DNA of 64,000 bases from Halomonas sp. TA22 (GCF_013009075.1 NZ_CP053108.1:1364001-1428000); one strand, 5' to 3'. Shown: positions 16,074 to 24,388, numbered from the stretch's first letter. The notes: generated from the letters alone by a model not told the origin. A program made the numbers and translations.

Positions 16074-16712
16074 TCACCAAAACCGCCCCTCCATAACTGC
16101 AAGATGGCGTTGCAATTCGTGCATGAAGCTCGGTCTATTATTCAGGACCCACTGCTGTCCTTCTTCACTCAAATACCACTTTCCGTCGTCAGTGTGGAGA
16201 ACAAACTGATCTATATCCACAAGCTCTGGGTTCAGGTGGGCTTCGGTTTCATCAGACAGCGATACAGAAAAGATAGAGCCAACTGTCGTTCTAGATCCCA
16301 GTGTTGAACTCTGCTCAAGAACTCCAGCATTCATAAGTGACGATACAGCTGGTTGCTCAATAGGCAGCTTAATAGTGCGCGCACTAGCGAGAAAGAATTC
16401 TCGTAAAACCGCTTTCTCTGATACGTCTAATCCGTTCAGGTGTTCTCGGATATGTTGTTTTAGCCATCGGCCAGCGTAATATGCTCTAACACGACGATGT
16501 ACCCAGATTCCTAACTCAATTAGCAGTATCGATGAGCTAATTAGGAGACCTAAGCCAAAATACTGCCCGAAGTCTTCTCTAATCTGTAGTAAAGCAACCT
16601 TCTCAAGTGCTGGTTCAGGCAGCAACAAGACAATGGCGCAAACCACCGCGACCGATCCGATAAACTTGGTCGGGATTTTTGCCAAATCAACGATTTTTGA
16701 CAGCCACTCCAT
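16074..16712 (-). CDS. SieB-like superinfection exclusion membrane protein (cassette)
   Basis: 212 residues resembling the SieB family (superinfection exclusion protein B). Two membrane segments: about 15-33 (FIGSVAVVCAIVLLLPEPAL) and 46-68 (YFGLGLLISSSILLIELGIW); family-like features are LLPEPALEKVALLQIREDFGQYFGL and LDVSEKAVLREFFLASARTIKLPIEQPAVSSLMNAGVL. SieB of lambdoid and P22 phages blocks superinfecting phages. Here it is a chromosomal integron cassette bounded by attC sites 6 and 5, so a defence role is plausible but inferred from similarity. Confidence 0.7.
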   Translation of the reverse strand: MEWLSKIVDLAKIPTKFIGSVAVVCAIVLLLPEPALEKVALLQIREDFGQYFGLGLLISSSILLIELGIWVHRRVRAYYAGRWLKQHIREHLNGLDVSEKAVLREFFLASARTIKLPIEQPAVSSLMNAGVLEQSSTLGSRTTVGSIFSVSLSDETEAHLNPELVDIDQFVLHTDDGKWYLSEEGQQWVLNNRPSFMHELQRHLAVMEGRFW

Positions 16713-16726
16713 AATACAAAAACCTG

Positions 16727-16809
16727 CCTAACGCCCGCAGCACGTGCGGCTTTGTAATGGAGGCGCAGCCGCAATGAAAAAGCCGTCACTGTGCCTGCGA
16801 TTGTTATGC
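16727..16809 (-). repeat. attC site 6
   Basis: 83 bp; minus strand begins GCATAACAATCGCAGGCAC and ends GCTGCGGGCGTTAGG; CGGCTTT/AAAGCCG and CGCAG/CTGCG arms. Clearly related to attC site 7 at 17597. Confidence 0.9.
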
Positions 16810-16810
16810 A

Positions 16811-17575
16811 TTATTTTCCTGGACCTTTCTTCTTGTTAACCTTTCTCGCTATGGCTTTCAACTTTTTAGCTTTTGGCTCATAGATTTCTTCTAAAATGTG
16901 CTGAGTTAACTCGTAAGCATCCATTACATCATCCATAGTAACTTCTGCATTTCCATGACTGCCCGCATTCCCAAGCCACTTGATCGCCAATATCATATCT
17001 TTGAATGGTGTGTACTTTGCTGGAAGGAGACCAATTCGTTGGTGCAGGTTTATGAAGCGCCTTTTCCCGTTAGCCGTACTGAATCGTTTTATTTTCAGCT
17101 CAGTAAGTAGTTCTTCGATCGCGGCACGGACATTGTTCGCAGCAGAATTTGGGCTAGAGTAGAATAATTTGAAAGATTCGTTCAGCAAACCTGACACCGT
17201 CTCTGGGCAGCCTTCAGGGACCTTGAATACACGCAAATGTGGTTCAAAATATTTCGGAATAAAGAAGTCAGAATACACTTGATCCGGCTCTCCATTCACA
17301 TCCTCAACAATGTCCCAGTCGACAGAACCAGTTCCTGTACTAACGACAACTTCCTTGCACTTTTCGTTGGCACAAACAAGGATGCAAGTATAAACATACT
17401 CGATCCACTCAGGCTCCCATGCTTCATGAGAATGCGCTTCTCTAGAACATCTTCGCTCTTCAACATGGAAGGTATTCTCCTTGAGCCTTAAGATACCCTT
17501 GTTGCAAGTAGGGCAGCTCCAATCTGGCGTATTATTCCTGCTGAAAGGCAGCTTATATAATTTTCTGTCCAACAT
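16811..17575 (-). CDS. DUF4145 protein with N-terminal zinc ribbon (cassette)
   Basis: 254 residues. A four-cysteine ribbon is made of C21-x2-C24 and C68-x4-C73. The C-terminal half (about 130-240) is a DUF4145 domain: SPNSAANNVRAAIEELLTEL, LHQRIGLL, WLGNAGSHGNAEVTMDDVMDAYELTQHILEEIY. DUF4145 is found in restriction and other defence-associated proteins as well as alone; standalone function is unknown. A very basic Lys-rich tail ends the protein. Lies between attC sites 7 and 6; GGAG is only 3 bases before the ATG. Confidence 0.78.
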   Translation of the reverse strand: MLDRKLYKLPFSRNNTPDWSCPTCNKGILRLKENTFHVEERRCSREAHSHEAWEPEWIEYVYTCILVCANEKCKEVVVSTGTGSVDWDIVEDVNGEPDQVYSDFFIPKYFEPHLRVFKVPEGCPETVSGLLNESFKLFYSSPNSAANNVRAAIEELLTELKIKRFSTANGKRRFINLHQRIGLLPAKYTPFKDMILAIKWLGNAGSHGNAEVTMDDVMDAYELTQHILEEIYEPKAKKLKAIARKVNKKKGPGK

Positions 17576-17596
17576 TAACTCCAGTGGTGACTAAGT

Positions 17597-17680
17597 GCAT
17601 AACGCCGCCAACACGCGCGGCTTTGCAGTGAAGGCGAAGCCGCAACGAAAAAGCCGTCGCCGTGCCTGGCCTGGTTAGCG
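17597..17680 (-). repeat. attC site 7
   Basis: 84 bp; minus strand begins CGCTAACCAGGCC and ends TTGGCGGCGTTATGC, with GCGACGGCTTTTTCGTTGCG inside. Same type as attC site 6. Confidence 0.9.
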
Positions 17681-17696
17681 CAATTCCCGGTTACAC

Positions 17697-18992
17697 CTAC
17701 CGGTCCAAAAGCAACTTCGTTAATGGGTAGTATGCTCGATAGAATCCCTGAGCCATTTCCAGATTCTGCGAAAGCCATCGCCTTCGTCTCACTTCAGGAA
17801 CATCATGTTTTCCCTTGAGCCAAGTGAAAACACCAGACAGAACAAAGCTATATTGGTCGATCATTCTGTCTACCATGGTAAGCTGTGGCGATGGTCGGCC
17901 AAGCTTTTGAATGGCTTTATCTTCAATATCATAAAGTAGCGCTTCCAGCCGCTTTAGCTTTTTATCAGGCAACCTAAGGTCTTTTGTTAAGGAATTAATC
18001 ACCTCTAAATAGATTGAATCAAGTTCTACCCATATTTTCTCCGCTTTCGAGATGAACGAGTCATCATCTTCTTCCACAGCAAATGACTCGGGCAACTCTT
18101 CGAGTGACGATTTGCCATGAAACTGGAAGCGCATCCAGTGTGCCGCTTTAGGCCAATTTACTTGTTCCTTGAGTGCATCAGTTGCAGCGTGGTTATCTTC
18201 AAGCCAAGAAACGTGGGCAATAGCGTTATTGTCTCGATCGTCTTTCAAGCTGCGATACACATGAACTGTTGCCCTTAAAGGGGTGCGACGCCCGCCTTCT
18301 TTCTCTTGAAGCTGATCCGCAATATGATTAAGCGTGGCCCAAAAGTGAGCTGGTCGCCAAGGTCCTTTCCACAAAACTCGTATATTCTTTAGCCACACCT
18401 TAGCCTGAGGAGGGACACAGGGGGTAGTTGCGGAAATAAGCTCGTAGTGATTTCTGGCAATCACGTTCTCCGAAAGGCCCGCAAGCTGAAACGCATGAAG
18501 CGAATAAAATTCAGCTATTTCCGTCTTCAACAGTGAAGGCAAGTCATCTGTTCGAGGAACCGTTATCGTTATCTTCTCCTGCTCAAGCTCTGCAAGTCCA
18601 GATGGGGCTACATCCCCTATAAGTTTGTCGACAGCGCGGGCAAAAAATTGTGGGGTATTGCCGACAAGCTCCACAGCCACGATAAAAACGGGGAGTGGAA
18701 TCGCCGCCCATCTGCGCAAGTGATCAAGGTCAATTCGTCTCTTAACAATGGCGTCATTTGGGGAAGTTTCGACGTCGGTTTCATGCCCCTTAATTTGAAG
18801 CAAACCGATTCTCGGGCCACTGCCGATATCATCTTGCCCGATGTAACCCTCAAGCTCGACGAGCAAATCCTCACCTCGATCATGCTCATACTTAGAACAG
18901 AAGAGCTCAGCATCAAGCAAGACATCCCGGACTTTTGTTTCTGCTCGCTCCCCAGTGAGTTGCGAGCGATTACCACCTTTCCTATCGCTCAA
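17697..18992 (-). CDS. DUF4365 protein with long C-terminal extension (cassette)
   Basis: 431 residues. N-terminal DUF4365 domain with nuclease-like residues E18 (GERAETKVRD), D42 (HDRGEDLLVELEGY) and Q66-I-K68 (LLQIKGHE), then VKRRIDLDHLRRWAAIPLPVFIVAVEL. About 250 further residues are helical with no recognised domain. Starts at TTG 18992 behind GAGAGG (6-base gap). Single-gene cassette between attC sites 8 and 7. Relatives occur in defence-gene contexts; activity and role are inference. Confidence 0.75.
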   Translation of the reverse strand: MSDRKGGNRSQLTGERAETKVRDVLLDAELFCSKYEHDRGEDLLVELEGYIGQDDIGSGPRIGLLQIKGHETDVETSPNDAIVKRRIDLDHLRRWAAIPLPVFIVAVELVGNTPQFFARAVDKLIGDVAPSGLAELEQEKITITVPRTDDLPSLLKTEIAEFYSLHAFQLAGLSENVIARNHYELISATTPCVPPQAKVWLKNIRVLWKGPWRPAHFWATLNHIADQLQEKEGGRRTPLRATVHVYRSLKDDRDNNAIAHVSWLEDNHAATDALKEQVNWPKAAHWMRFQFHGKSSLEELPESFAVEEDDDSFISKAEKIWVELDSIYLEVINSLTKDLRLPDKKLKRLEALLYDIEDKAIQKLGRPSPQLTMVDRMIDQYSFVLSGVFTWLKGKHDVPEVRRRRWLSQNLEMAQGFYRAYYPLTKLLLDR

Positions 18993-19032
18993 GGCATCCT
19001 CTCAGAATTGAAAATCTATGGCCGCATAAAGC

Positions 19033-19103
19033 GCTAACGCTTTGCTCACCGGAAAATTAGGAGCGCAGCGAGTAATTTTTCCGCGTGCAGCAACTTGTTA
19101 AAT
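19033..19103 (-). repeat. attC site 8 (right-most clear site)
   Basis: 71 bp; minus strand begins TTTAACAAGTTGCTGCACG and ends GCAAAGCGTTAGC. Almost the same as attC site 3, showing the two cassettes share an attC lineage. Confidence 0.9.
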
Positions 19104-19742
19104 TTATCTTCTATTTGCAAGCGCTGAGAAAAATAATAATAGCCAAAGCATTAACGATAGCTTAATTGACCCAAACCATGTAGCCGTAGGATTGAGAATC
19201 CAAGAGACGTTACCAGCAACAAAAAACGCCCAAAAAACCATCGCTAGTACTGTGAACGCTAGCAACTTAACATCATTTACGAAGGTAAATCTGACGACAA
19301 CTGAAGCAATCAAGCTTGCGATGACCTTTGACAGTTTCCAAAATGGAGCAAAAGCGATAACACCAAAAACTGCACAAATCGTTGATAGATTATTCTCATC
19401 GATAATAAAATCGATTGCCAATTTAGACTCTGCCAAGTTAATGCTTGGATTTAATAGCCCACCATCAATCGCCAAAGAGATGTAAAAGGCCATGTACATA
19501 GCTAAATAAGAAAAGCCATAAAAATATACTTTCCCGACCAGCACTTCTAGCCGCGCACGATTCTGTGCTCTCCATTCTTCCAAATTTTCCGGTTCGGGTT
19601 CCGGAGCTGGCTGATCGGAAACATCTGGCACAGTCACTGGTTTGACGCCAAAAAAACGCTGAAAATGTGGTGTTAGAACATTGGCGGTCATGCTTAACAC
19701 TACTGCAACAACCCCACCCAAAATTGCCTCAAACACTGACAA
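19104..19742 (-). CDS. Cassette-encoded multi-pass membrane protein
   Basis: 212 residues, no family recognised. One N-terminal hydrophobic segment (AILGGVVAVVLSMTANVL), a cytosolic Pro/Glu-rich linker (PAPEPEPENLEEWRAQNRAR), then about four membrane segments (GFSYLAMYMAFYISLAI, LSTICAVFGVIAFAPFW, LLAFTVLAMVFWAFFVAG, SLMLWLLLFFSAL). Starts at TTG 19742 or GTG 19736 behind AAAGGGAGAG. Function unknown; topology recalls small membrane effectors but nothing more can be said. Confidence 0.65.
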   Translation of the reverse strand: MSVFEAILGGVVAVVLSMTANVLTPHFQRFFGVKPVTVPDVSDQPAPEPEPENLEEWRAQNRARLEVLVGKVYFYGFSYLAMYMAFYISLAIDGGLLNPSINLAESKLAIDFIIDENNLSTICAVFGVIAFAPFWKLSKVIASLIASVVVRFTFVNDVKLLAFTVLAMVFWAFFVAGNVSWILNPTATWFGSIKLSLMLWLLLFFSALANRR

Positions 19743-19930
19743 ACTCTCCCTTTCTTAATATGTAAATTTAACAGTGATTGGACGGCACGTCCTAATATTG
19801 GATGAACACGCTTGCGCGTTCAATAATCTTATCTAACGCGCCGCCTTTAGCCTAACCTATTGATTTAAAATCCATTAAGAATAGCTCGGCTGCCTATGCA
19901 GAATTCGCAAGCGCGCTGCATTTGCCGGTT
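19743..19930 (-). other. Degenerate recombination site and leader before first cassette
   Basis: Holds two GTTAG cores 20 bases apart on the minus strand (GGTTAGGC near 19850-19857 and GCGTTAGAT near 19831-19839). No matching RYYYAAC core is seen close to the FosA stop, so this could be a decayed attC or a remnant of attI. A TGAACGCGC/GCGTGTTCA inverted repeat lies at about 19803-19822, in the leader of the next gene. Confidence 0.4.
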
Positions 19931-20359
19931 TCAATCATCCTTTTGCTGTTGAACAAACCACTCCAGCCCCTCGTAGGGACGTTCCCTGAGGGCCGCCAGG
20001 CGGCTGTTGAGATCGCCTGAGTGGATCTCCAGCTTGTGCCCATCCGGGTCGAGGAAGTAGAGGGAGTCCCCTTCGCTGCGGTTGTGCTTCCAGATGGTGG
20101 CGTTGCTGGCACGGATGGCGTCTGCCACGTCGTTGAAGGCTTGGCTTGGTACTGAAAAGGCGAGATGGGTGTAGTCAGGGTGGGGGCTGTCTCGCGTCTC
20201 GGCATCCAGCGAGAGGCAGATCCAGTCGCCGCCGGCTTGCAGGTAGGCGCCTCGCTGCCATTTCGCCAGGGGGATGAGGCCTAGCACCTCGGTGTAGAAG
20301 GCGAATGCACGCTCAAGGTCGCTGACGGCCAAGGTGACGTGGTTGATGCCGGTGATCAC
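19931..20359 (-). CDS. fosA: FosA-type fosfomycin thiol transferase
   Basis: 142-residue VOC-fold metalloenzyme; FosA adds glutathione to the epoxide of fosfomycin. Metal ligands expected of FosA are present: H7 (GINHVTLAV), H65 (PDYTHLAF) and E111 (GHKLEIH); WQRGAYLQAG and NRSEGDSLYFLDPDGHKLEIH match the family. Start is the GTG at 20359 with GGGGAGAA upstream rather than ATG 20377. Codon use is more GC-rich than the cassettes to its left, so it may be resident chromosome rather than a cassette. Resistance is inferred from family. Confidence 0.82.
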   Translation of the reverse strand: MITGINHVTLAVSDLERAFAFYTEVLGLIPLAKWQRGAYLQAGGDWICLSLDAETRDSPHPDYTHLAFSVPSQAFNDVADAIRASNATIWKHNRSEGDSLYFLDPDGHKLEIHSGDLNSRLAALRERPYEGLEWFVQQQKDD

Positions 20360-20665
20360 TCGCTTCTCCCCCCACATACTTAGCGTTTTGCCACGCTACC
20401 GCCCCAAGACTACTTTTTGTGTTATGCAAAAGTCCCGTGCGTATAGTGCTGTTCTGGCTAACCGTCTCAGTGAGCATAGGGTTTCATACTAGGGGGATAT
20501 TTCCTGCCAGCAAAGCGGATTAGGCACCGCTTATCGTCGCAGTTCAGGCTTTTGTGGAGGGTTATGGTGTTAGCGGCTTGCGAGGGGTAAGTGATGGCTT
20601 ACTGGCAACACAACGGGCAGCCTAGGCTGCCCGTTGTCGGTACTGTTTGGTTGCTGGCTACACGA
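20360..20665. other. Intergenic region between fosA and trpC
   Basis: About 300 bases without a gene. Contains the trpC terminator (20610-20637) and, on the minus strand, widely spaced CGCTAACAC and GGTTAGCC cores with an AAGCGG/CCGCTT stem between them, which resemble but do not make a convincing attC. No ORF seen. Confidence 0.4.
20610..20637 (-). terminator. Rho-independent terminator of trpC
   Basis: A perfect 28-base palindrome, arms ACAACGGGCAG and CTGCCCGTTGT around CCTAGG, 29 bases past the trpC stop. The T-run on the minus strand is weak (TTGTGTTG). Confidence 0.65.
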
Positions 20666-21475
20666 TCAGAAGAACAGTCGCCGTAGCGCTTCACCGGGCT
20701 CCTCTTCACGCATGAAGGCTTCGCCGACCAGGAAGCCATAGACATCGTGCTCAAGCATGCGCAGCACGTCGCCACGGGTATTGATCCCCGATTCGGTGAC
20801 CACTGTCACCCCGGGGGGGATTCGCGGCAAGAGTTCGAATGTCGTCTCTAGGCGCGTCTCGAACGTGTGCAGATCGCGGTTGTTGATGCCCACCAGTGAC
20901 AGGTCGAGGGCGAGCGCACGCTCGAGCTCGAGGGCGTCATGCACCTCGACCAGCACGTCCATGCCCAGTCCTTCGGCCTGCTGATAGAGATCGCGCATCT
21001 TGGCATCGTCCAGCGCAGCGGCGATCAGCAGGATGCAGTCTGCGCCAATGGCACGCGCCTCGCTGACCTGGTAGCCATGGGTGATGAAATCCTTGCGGAT
21101 CACCGGCAAATCGCAGGCATCGCGGGCCTCGATCAGGAAATCCTCATGTCCCTGAAAAAAATCGGCATCGGTGAGTACCGAAAGACAAGCCGCACCGCCG
21201 TCGGCATACTGCCTGGCAATCTCACCGGGCTGGAAATCCTCCCTTATCAAACCTCGTGAGGGAGAGGCCTTCTTGATCTCGGCGATCAATGCCGGATCGC
21301 CGACTTCCATCCGCCGGTTAAGTGCGGCGATGAAACCACGCGGTGCGCTCTGGCGTTCAGCCAGTATAAGCAGATCAGCCTCGGGTACGGCAGTTTTCCG
21401 CTCGGCGACTTCCTCATCCTTGCGGGCCAGAATGCGAGTCAGGATGGTAGGGGGTGCGTCCTGCGTCGGGCTCAT
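20666..21475 (-). CDS. trpC: Indole-3-glycerol phosphate synthase
   Basis: 269 residues, monofunctional TrpC (TIM barrel). Makes indole-3-glycerol phosphate from CdRP in tryptophan synthesis. Seen: the early lysine in [52 protein letters not shown] and [12 protein letters not shown], covering the phosphate-binding and catalytic lysine/glutamate sites. It is split from trpD by a divergent phosphopantetheinyl transferase, so it has its own promoter in the 21476-21658 gap. Confidence 0.96.
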   Translation of the reverse strand: MSPTQDAPPTILTRILARKDEEVAERKTAVPEADLLILAERQSAPRGFIAALNRRMEVGDPALIAEIKKASPSRGLIREDFQPGEIARQYADGGAACLSVLTDADFFQGHEDFLIEARDACDLPVIRKDFITHGYQVSEARAIGADCILLIAAALDDAKMRDLYQQAEGLGMDVLVEVHDALELERALALDLSLVGINNRDLHTFETRLETTFELLPRIPPGVTVVTESGINTRGDVLRMLEHDVYGFLVGEAFMREEEPGEALRRLFF

Positions 21476-21658
21476 GGTGATATCTCGGTACGGGCGGCAC
21501 TGGCCGCGAATAAAGCCGGTAAGCGGCCCATCTTACCTATCACCCGCGCGTCATTGAAAGAGAGACTGCTCAAGTTTGCTGCCTATGCCCTCTTCGACGC
21601 CCTGGCATCGTCAGAGGCATGCTGGCGGTAACAGGCAGGCACGTGCCAGAATCCGTCG

Positions 21659-22405
21659 ATGGATAACACACCACCATTTCATGAGCCTTTTACCAGCGCC
21701 TGGCCATGGGCCACGCCGCTGAGGGGCGCCTGCCTGGTCGCGACGCGCTTCGACCCTAAGCTGGTCGGCGAAATGACAGATGCCGGTGATGTCTCCGGCT
21801 CCAGCCATGAAGGCATCGATCTACCTCCCCGCCTGCACGGCGCGATCGCCAAGCGGCGTGCGGAGTTCATTGCGGGACGCCTATGCGCAAGACATGCGTT
21901 ACGGTTGCTCGACGGCAGGGATGCCACCCCTGACATGAACGACGACCGCTCTCCCCGCTGGCCCAGTGACTGTGTGGGCGCCATCACCCATAAAGATGGC
22001 TGGGCCGCTGCGCTGGTCGCCCACCGCGAGGCCTATCAGGGGATTGGGCTCGACGCCGAGCGGCTGCTGGATACCGCGTCAGCCAGGCGACTCGCGACAA
22101 GAGTTCTCACCCCCGGGGAAGCCAAGCGATTGGCACGATTACCCGTCTCCGATACGGGTTTGGTGGTCACCTCGACCTTCTCTCTAAAGGAGAGCCTGTT
22201 CAAGGCGCTCTACCCACTCGTAGGTCGAATGTTCCACTTCCAGGCTGCCGAGCTGGTGACCTGGCAAGGTATCGGTACGGTTCGCCTGCGCTTGCTCACT
22301 GACCTAGGGCGCGGCTGGTCGGCCGGCCGGGAAGTCGCCGGCGAGGTCTGCCTTCATAACGGCCGCATAATTAGCCTGGTCGCGCTACCCCGCTGCGAGC
22401 AGTGA
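21659..22405 (+). CDS. 4'-phosphopantetheinyl transferase (EntD/Sfp superfamily)
   Basis: 248 residues. Transfers phosphopantetheine from CoA to carrier proteins of polyketide, siderophore or fatty-acid systems. EntD-type marks: HGAIAKRRAEFIAGRLCARHAL, WPSDCVGAITHKDGWAAAL, the Mg-binding GIGLDAE and FSLKESLFKALYPLVGRMFHF. No NRPS or PKS gene is in the window. Lies between trpD and trpC on the opposite strand; followed after 160 bases by a strong hairpin terminator. Confidence 0.9.
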   Translation: MDNTPPFHEPFTSAWPWATPLRGACLVATRFDPKLVGEMTDAGDVSGSSHEGIDLPPRLHGAIAKRRAEFIAGRLCARHALRLLDGRDATPDMNDDRSPRWPSDCVGAITHKDGWAAALVAHREAYQGIGLDAERLLDTASARRLATRVLTPGEAKRLARLPVSDTGLVVTSTFSLKESLFKALYPLVGRMFHFQAAELVTWQGIGTVRLRLLTDLGRGWSAGREVAGEVCLHNGRIISLVALPRCEQ

Positions 22406-22567
22406 TATCGATCGAGCGGCATGATCTCTACCAGCGGGTGCTCGAGCGTGAATTCAGCCAATGAGCAGCGGATGCAGCTGAGCTACGAACGCACCGAGGA
22501 TGAAGCGTATCGCCTGCACCGCCCCCACTGGCACCCCAGGTTCTGACCCGAACATCGCCTGGTTATG

Positions 22568-22607
22568 AACGATAAGGGGCGCCTGATGGCGCCCCTTATC
22601 GTTTTCA
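22568..22607 (+). terminator. Strong hairpin terminator
   Basis: 16-bp perfect stem AACGATAAGGGGCGCC / GGCGCCCCTTATCGTT with a TGAT loop, followed by TTTT on the plus strand. Ends the transferase transcript and, being symmetric, may also serve trpD on the other strand. Confidence 0.85.
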
Positions 22608-22689
22608 GGATGTAGCTGGCACATTCACACCGCAACGCCACATAAGGAAAACGCCGTTCAGGCGCGAGTCCCTCAATGGCAGCTGAACG

Positions 22690-23709
22690 TTAGGAAATCA
22701 GCACGCGGGTGAAGTCCGCCAGCTCCTTCATCTTCTCCAATGGCAGCTTGGAGGCCTGGGCATCCTCGGCCATCAAAACACCCTCCTTCAGCGTGTCGGC
22801 GACACCGGCTACGTAGAGGGCAGCACCCGCATTGAGGGAGACGATATCGGCCGCGGCGCCTTTGCCATTGAGGGCCTCGCGCACCAGGCGCAGGCTATCC
22901 TCTGCGGTCACCACCTTGAGTGGCGCCAGCGCCTGGCGCTCGATGCCGAAGTCTTCCGGGGAGATGGTGTACTCATGGATCTCGCCCTCCCTGAGTTCGG
23001 CTACCTGCGTCGGTGCTGCGAGGGATATTTCGTCGAGGCCGTCCTCGGCGTGGACCACCATCACATGGCGGCTGCCGAGGCGCTTGAGCACCTCGGCCAT
23101 CAGCCGAACCAGCCCGGCATCGTAGACGCCCAGCACCTGGTTGACGACACCGGCGGGATTGGTCAACGGCCCGAGGATATTGAACAGCGTACGCACGCCC
23201 ATCTCACGACGCGGCCCGATAGCATGACGCATCGCCTGGTGGTGCATGGGGGCGAACATGAAGCCGACCCCCACCTGATCGATGCAGCGCGCCACCTGCC
23301 TGGCGTCGAGATCGATCTTGATCCCCGCCGCCGCGAACAGGTCGGCACTGCCCGAGGAGGAGGAGACGCTGCGATTACCGTGCTTGGCGACATGCGCCCC
23401 ACCCGCCGCAGCGACGAAGCTCGACGCCGTCGAAACGTTGAAGAGATTGGCGCCATCGCCACCGGTGCCGACGATATCGACGAGATTCTCGCCCTGCACC
23501 TTGACCGGCGTCATCAGCTCACGCATCACCTGGGCGGCGGCGCTGATCTCCTCGGCGCTCTCGCCCTTCATGGCAAGACCGATCAGGAAGCCGCCGATCT
23601 GCGAGTCGGTGGCCTCGCCAGTCATGATGATGCGCATCACCGCGTGGGTCTGGTCGAACGTCAGGCTCCGGCCGCGCATCACGGCGTCGATGGCCTCTCG
23701 CATCTGCAT
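22690..23709 (-). CDS. trpD: Anthranilate phosphoribosyltransferase
   Basis: 339 residues, usual length. Joins anthranilate and PRPP. Has the family GTGGDGANLFNVSTASSFVAAAGG PRPP loop at about 78-101, KHGNRSVSSSSGSADL, and GVRTLFNILGPLTNPAG. Follows trpG by 12 bases on the same strand, in a trpE-G-D operon. Confidence 0.97.
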   Translation of the reverse strand: MQMREAIDAVMRGRSLTFDQTHAVMRIIMTGEATDSQIGGFLIGLAMKGESAEEISAAAQVMRELMTPVKVQGENLVDIVGTGGDGANLFNVSTASSFVAAAGGAHVAKHGNRSVSSSSGSADLFAAAGIKIDLDARQVARCIDQVGVGFMFAPMHHQAMRHAIGPRREMGVRTLFNILGPLTNPAGVVNQVLGVYDAGLVRLMAEVLKRLGSRHVMVVHAEDGLDEISLAAPTQVAELREGEIHEYTISPEDFGIERQALAPLKVVTAEDSLRLVREALNGKGAAADIVSLNAGAALYVAGVADTLKEGVLMAEDAQASKLPLEKMKELADFTRVLIS

Positions 23710-23721
23710 GGGCAGCCTCCG

Positions 23722-24309
23722 TCAGGCGCGGCGAGTGAGAAAGTTGGCCAGCAGCTCATGCCCCTGGCGCGTCAATATCGATTCAGGGTGGAACTGAACC
23801 CCCTCGATATCCAGTGTTTTATGGCGCAGGCCCATGATCAGCCCAGGGGTGACATCGTCGTCATCGACCCAGGCGGTCACTTCCAGGCACTCGGGCAGCG
23901 TCTCGGCGGCTACCACCAGCGAGTGATAGCGCGTTACCTCGAGGGGGTCGCCGAGACCGGCAAAGACGCCCTCTCCACGATGGCGCACCCGGGAAGTCTT
24001 GCCATGCATCACCTGGGGCGCGCGGACGACCTCGCCACCATAGACCTGGCCGATAGCCTGATGGCCAAGGCAGATACCGAGAATCGGCAGCTTGCCGGCG
24101 AAATGGCGAATCACCGGCATCGAGATGCCCGCCTCGTTGGGCGTGCAGGGTCCCGGCGAGATGACGATATGGCTGGGTGCCATGGCCTCGATCTCATCGA
24201 GGGTGATGGCATCGTTGCGGTAGGTCCCCACCTTGGCACCCAACTCGGCCAGGTACTGCACCACGTTATAGGTGAAGCTGTCGTAGTTATCGATCATCAG
24301 CACGGACAT
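23722..24309 (-). CDS. trpG: Anthranilate synthase component II (glutamine amidotransferase)
   Basis: 195 residues. Supplies ammonia to TrpE. Class I amidotransferase triad visible: Cys in [13 protein letters not shown], His and Glu in [10 protein letters not shown]. The start starting [12 protein letters not shown] at 24309 has GGAG 8 bases upstream; a longer frame to 24330 is less likely. Could also serve PabB, as in other gammaproteobacteria. Confidence 0.96.
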   Translation of the reverse strand: MSVLMIDNYDSFTYNVVQYLAELGAKVGTYRNDAITLDEIEAMAPSHIVISPGPCTPNEAGISMPVIRHFAGKLPILGICLGHQAIGQVYGGEVVRAPQVMHGKTSRVRHRGEGVFAGLGDPLEVTRYHSLVVAAETLPECLEVTAWVDDDDVTPGLIMGLRHKTLDIEGVQFHPESILTRQGHELLANFLTRRA

Positions 24310-24388
24310 GGATAGGTCTCCGGCTTGCACCCGGACGGGCCAGGCGCAGAAGTAGGTTCAAGCCAACGCCGTCACGCAGGCGATAGCT

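Larger units (their letters stand above)
11757..19860 (-). mobile_element. Integron cassette array without integrase (CALIN)
   Basis: Eight attC-type sites (12294-12390, 13035-13106, 14763-14833, 15450-15509, 15993-16069, 16727-16809, 17597-17680, 19033-19103) punctuate a run of AT-rich genes all on the minus strand, each gene immediately followed by its attC. Cores fit RYYYAAC at the 5' side and GTTRRRY or close variants at the 3' side, with imperfect palindromes between. No tyrosine recombinase IntI is encoded in the window, so this is a cluster of attC sites lacking integrase. The left end abuts tRNA-Ser; the right end is blurred by degenerate sites around FosA. Confidence 0.88.

Noticed and set aside
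11757-20665. Integron integrase (intI) or a prophage as source of the AT-rich block
   Set aside because: No tyrosine recombinase, phage structural or replication gene is encoded in any frame here; attC sites explain the block better.
22448-22546. Short ORF of 33 codons (GTG start) between the PPTase gene and its terminator
   Set aside because: No convincing ribosome site, no recognisable protein, and an overlapping short frame of equal quality; could be a decayed gene end but evidence is too thin.
22975-24315. Long plus-strand open frame over trpD-trpG
   Set aside because: Antisense shadow of GC-rich trp genes; composition rich in His/Arg/Gly and no family pattern.
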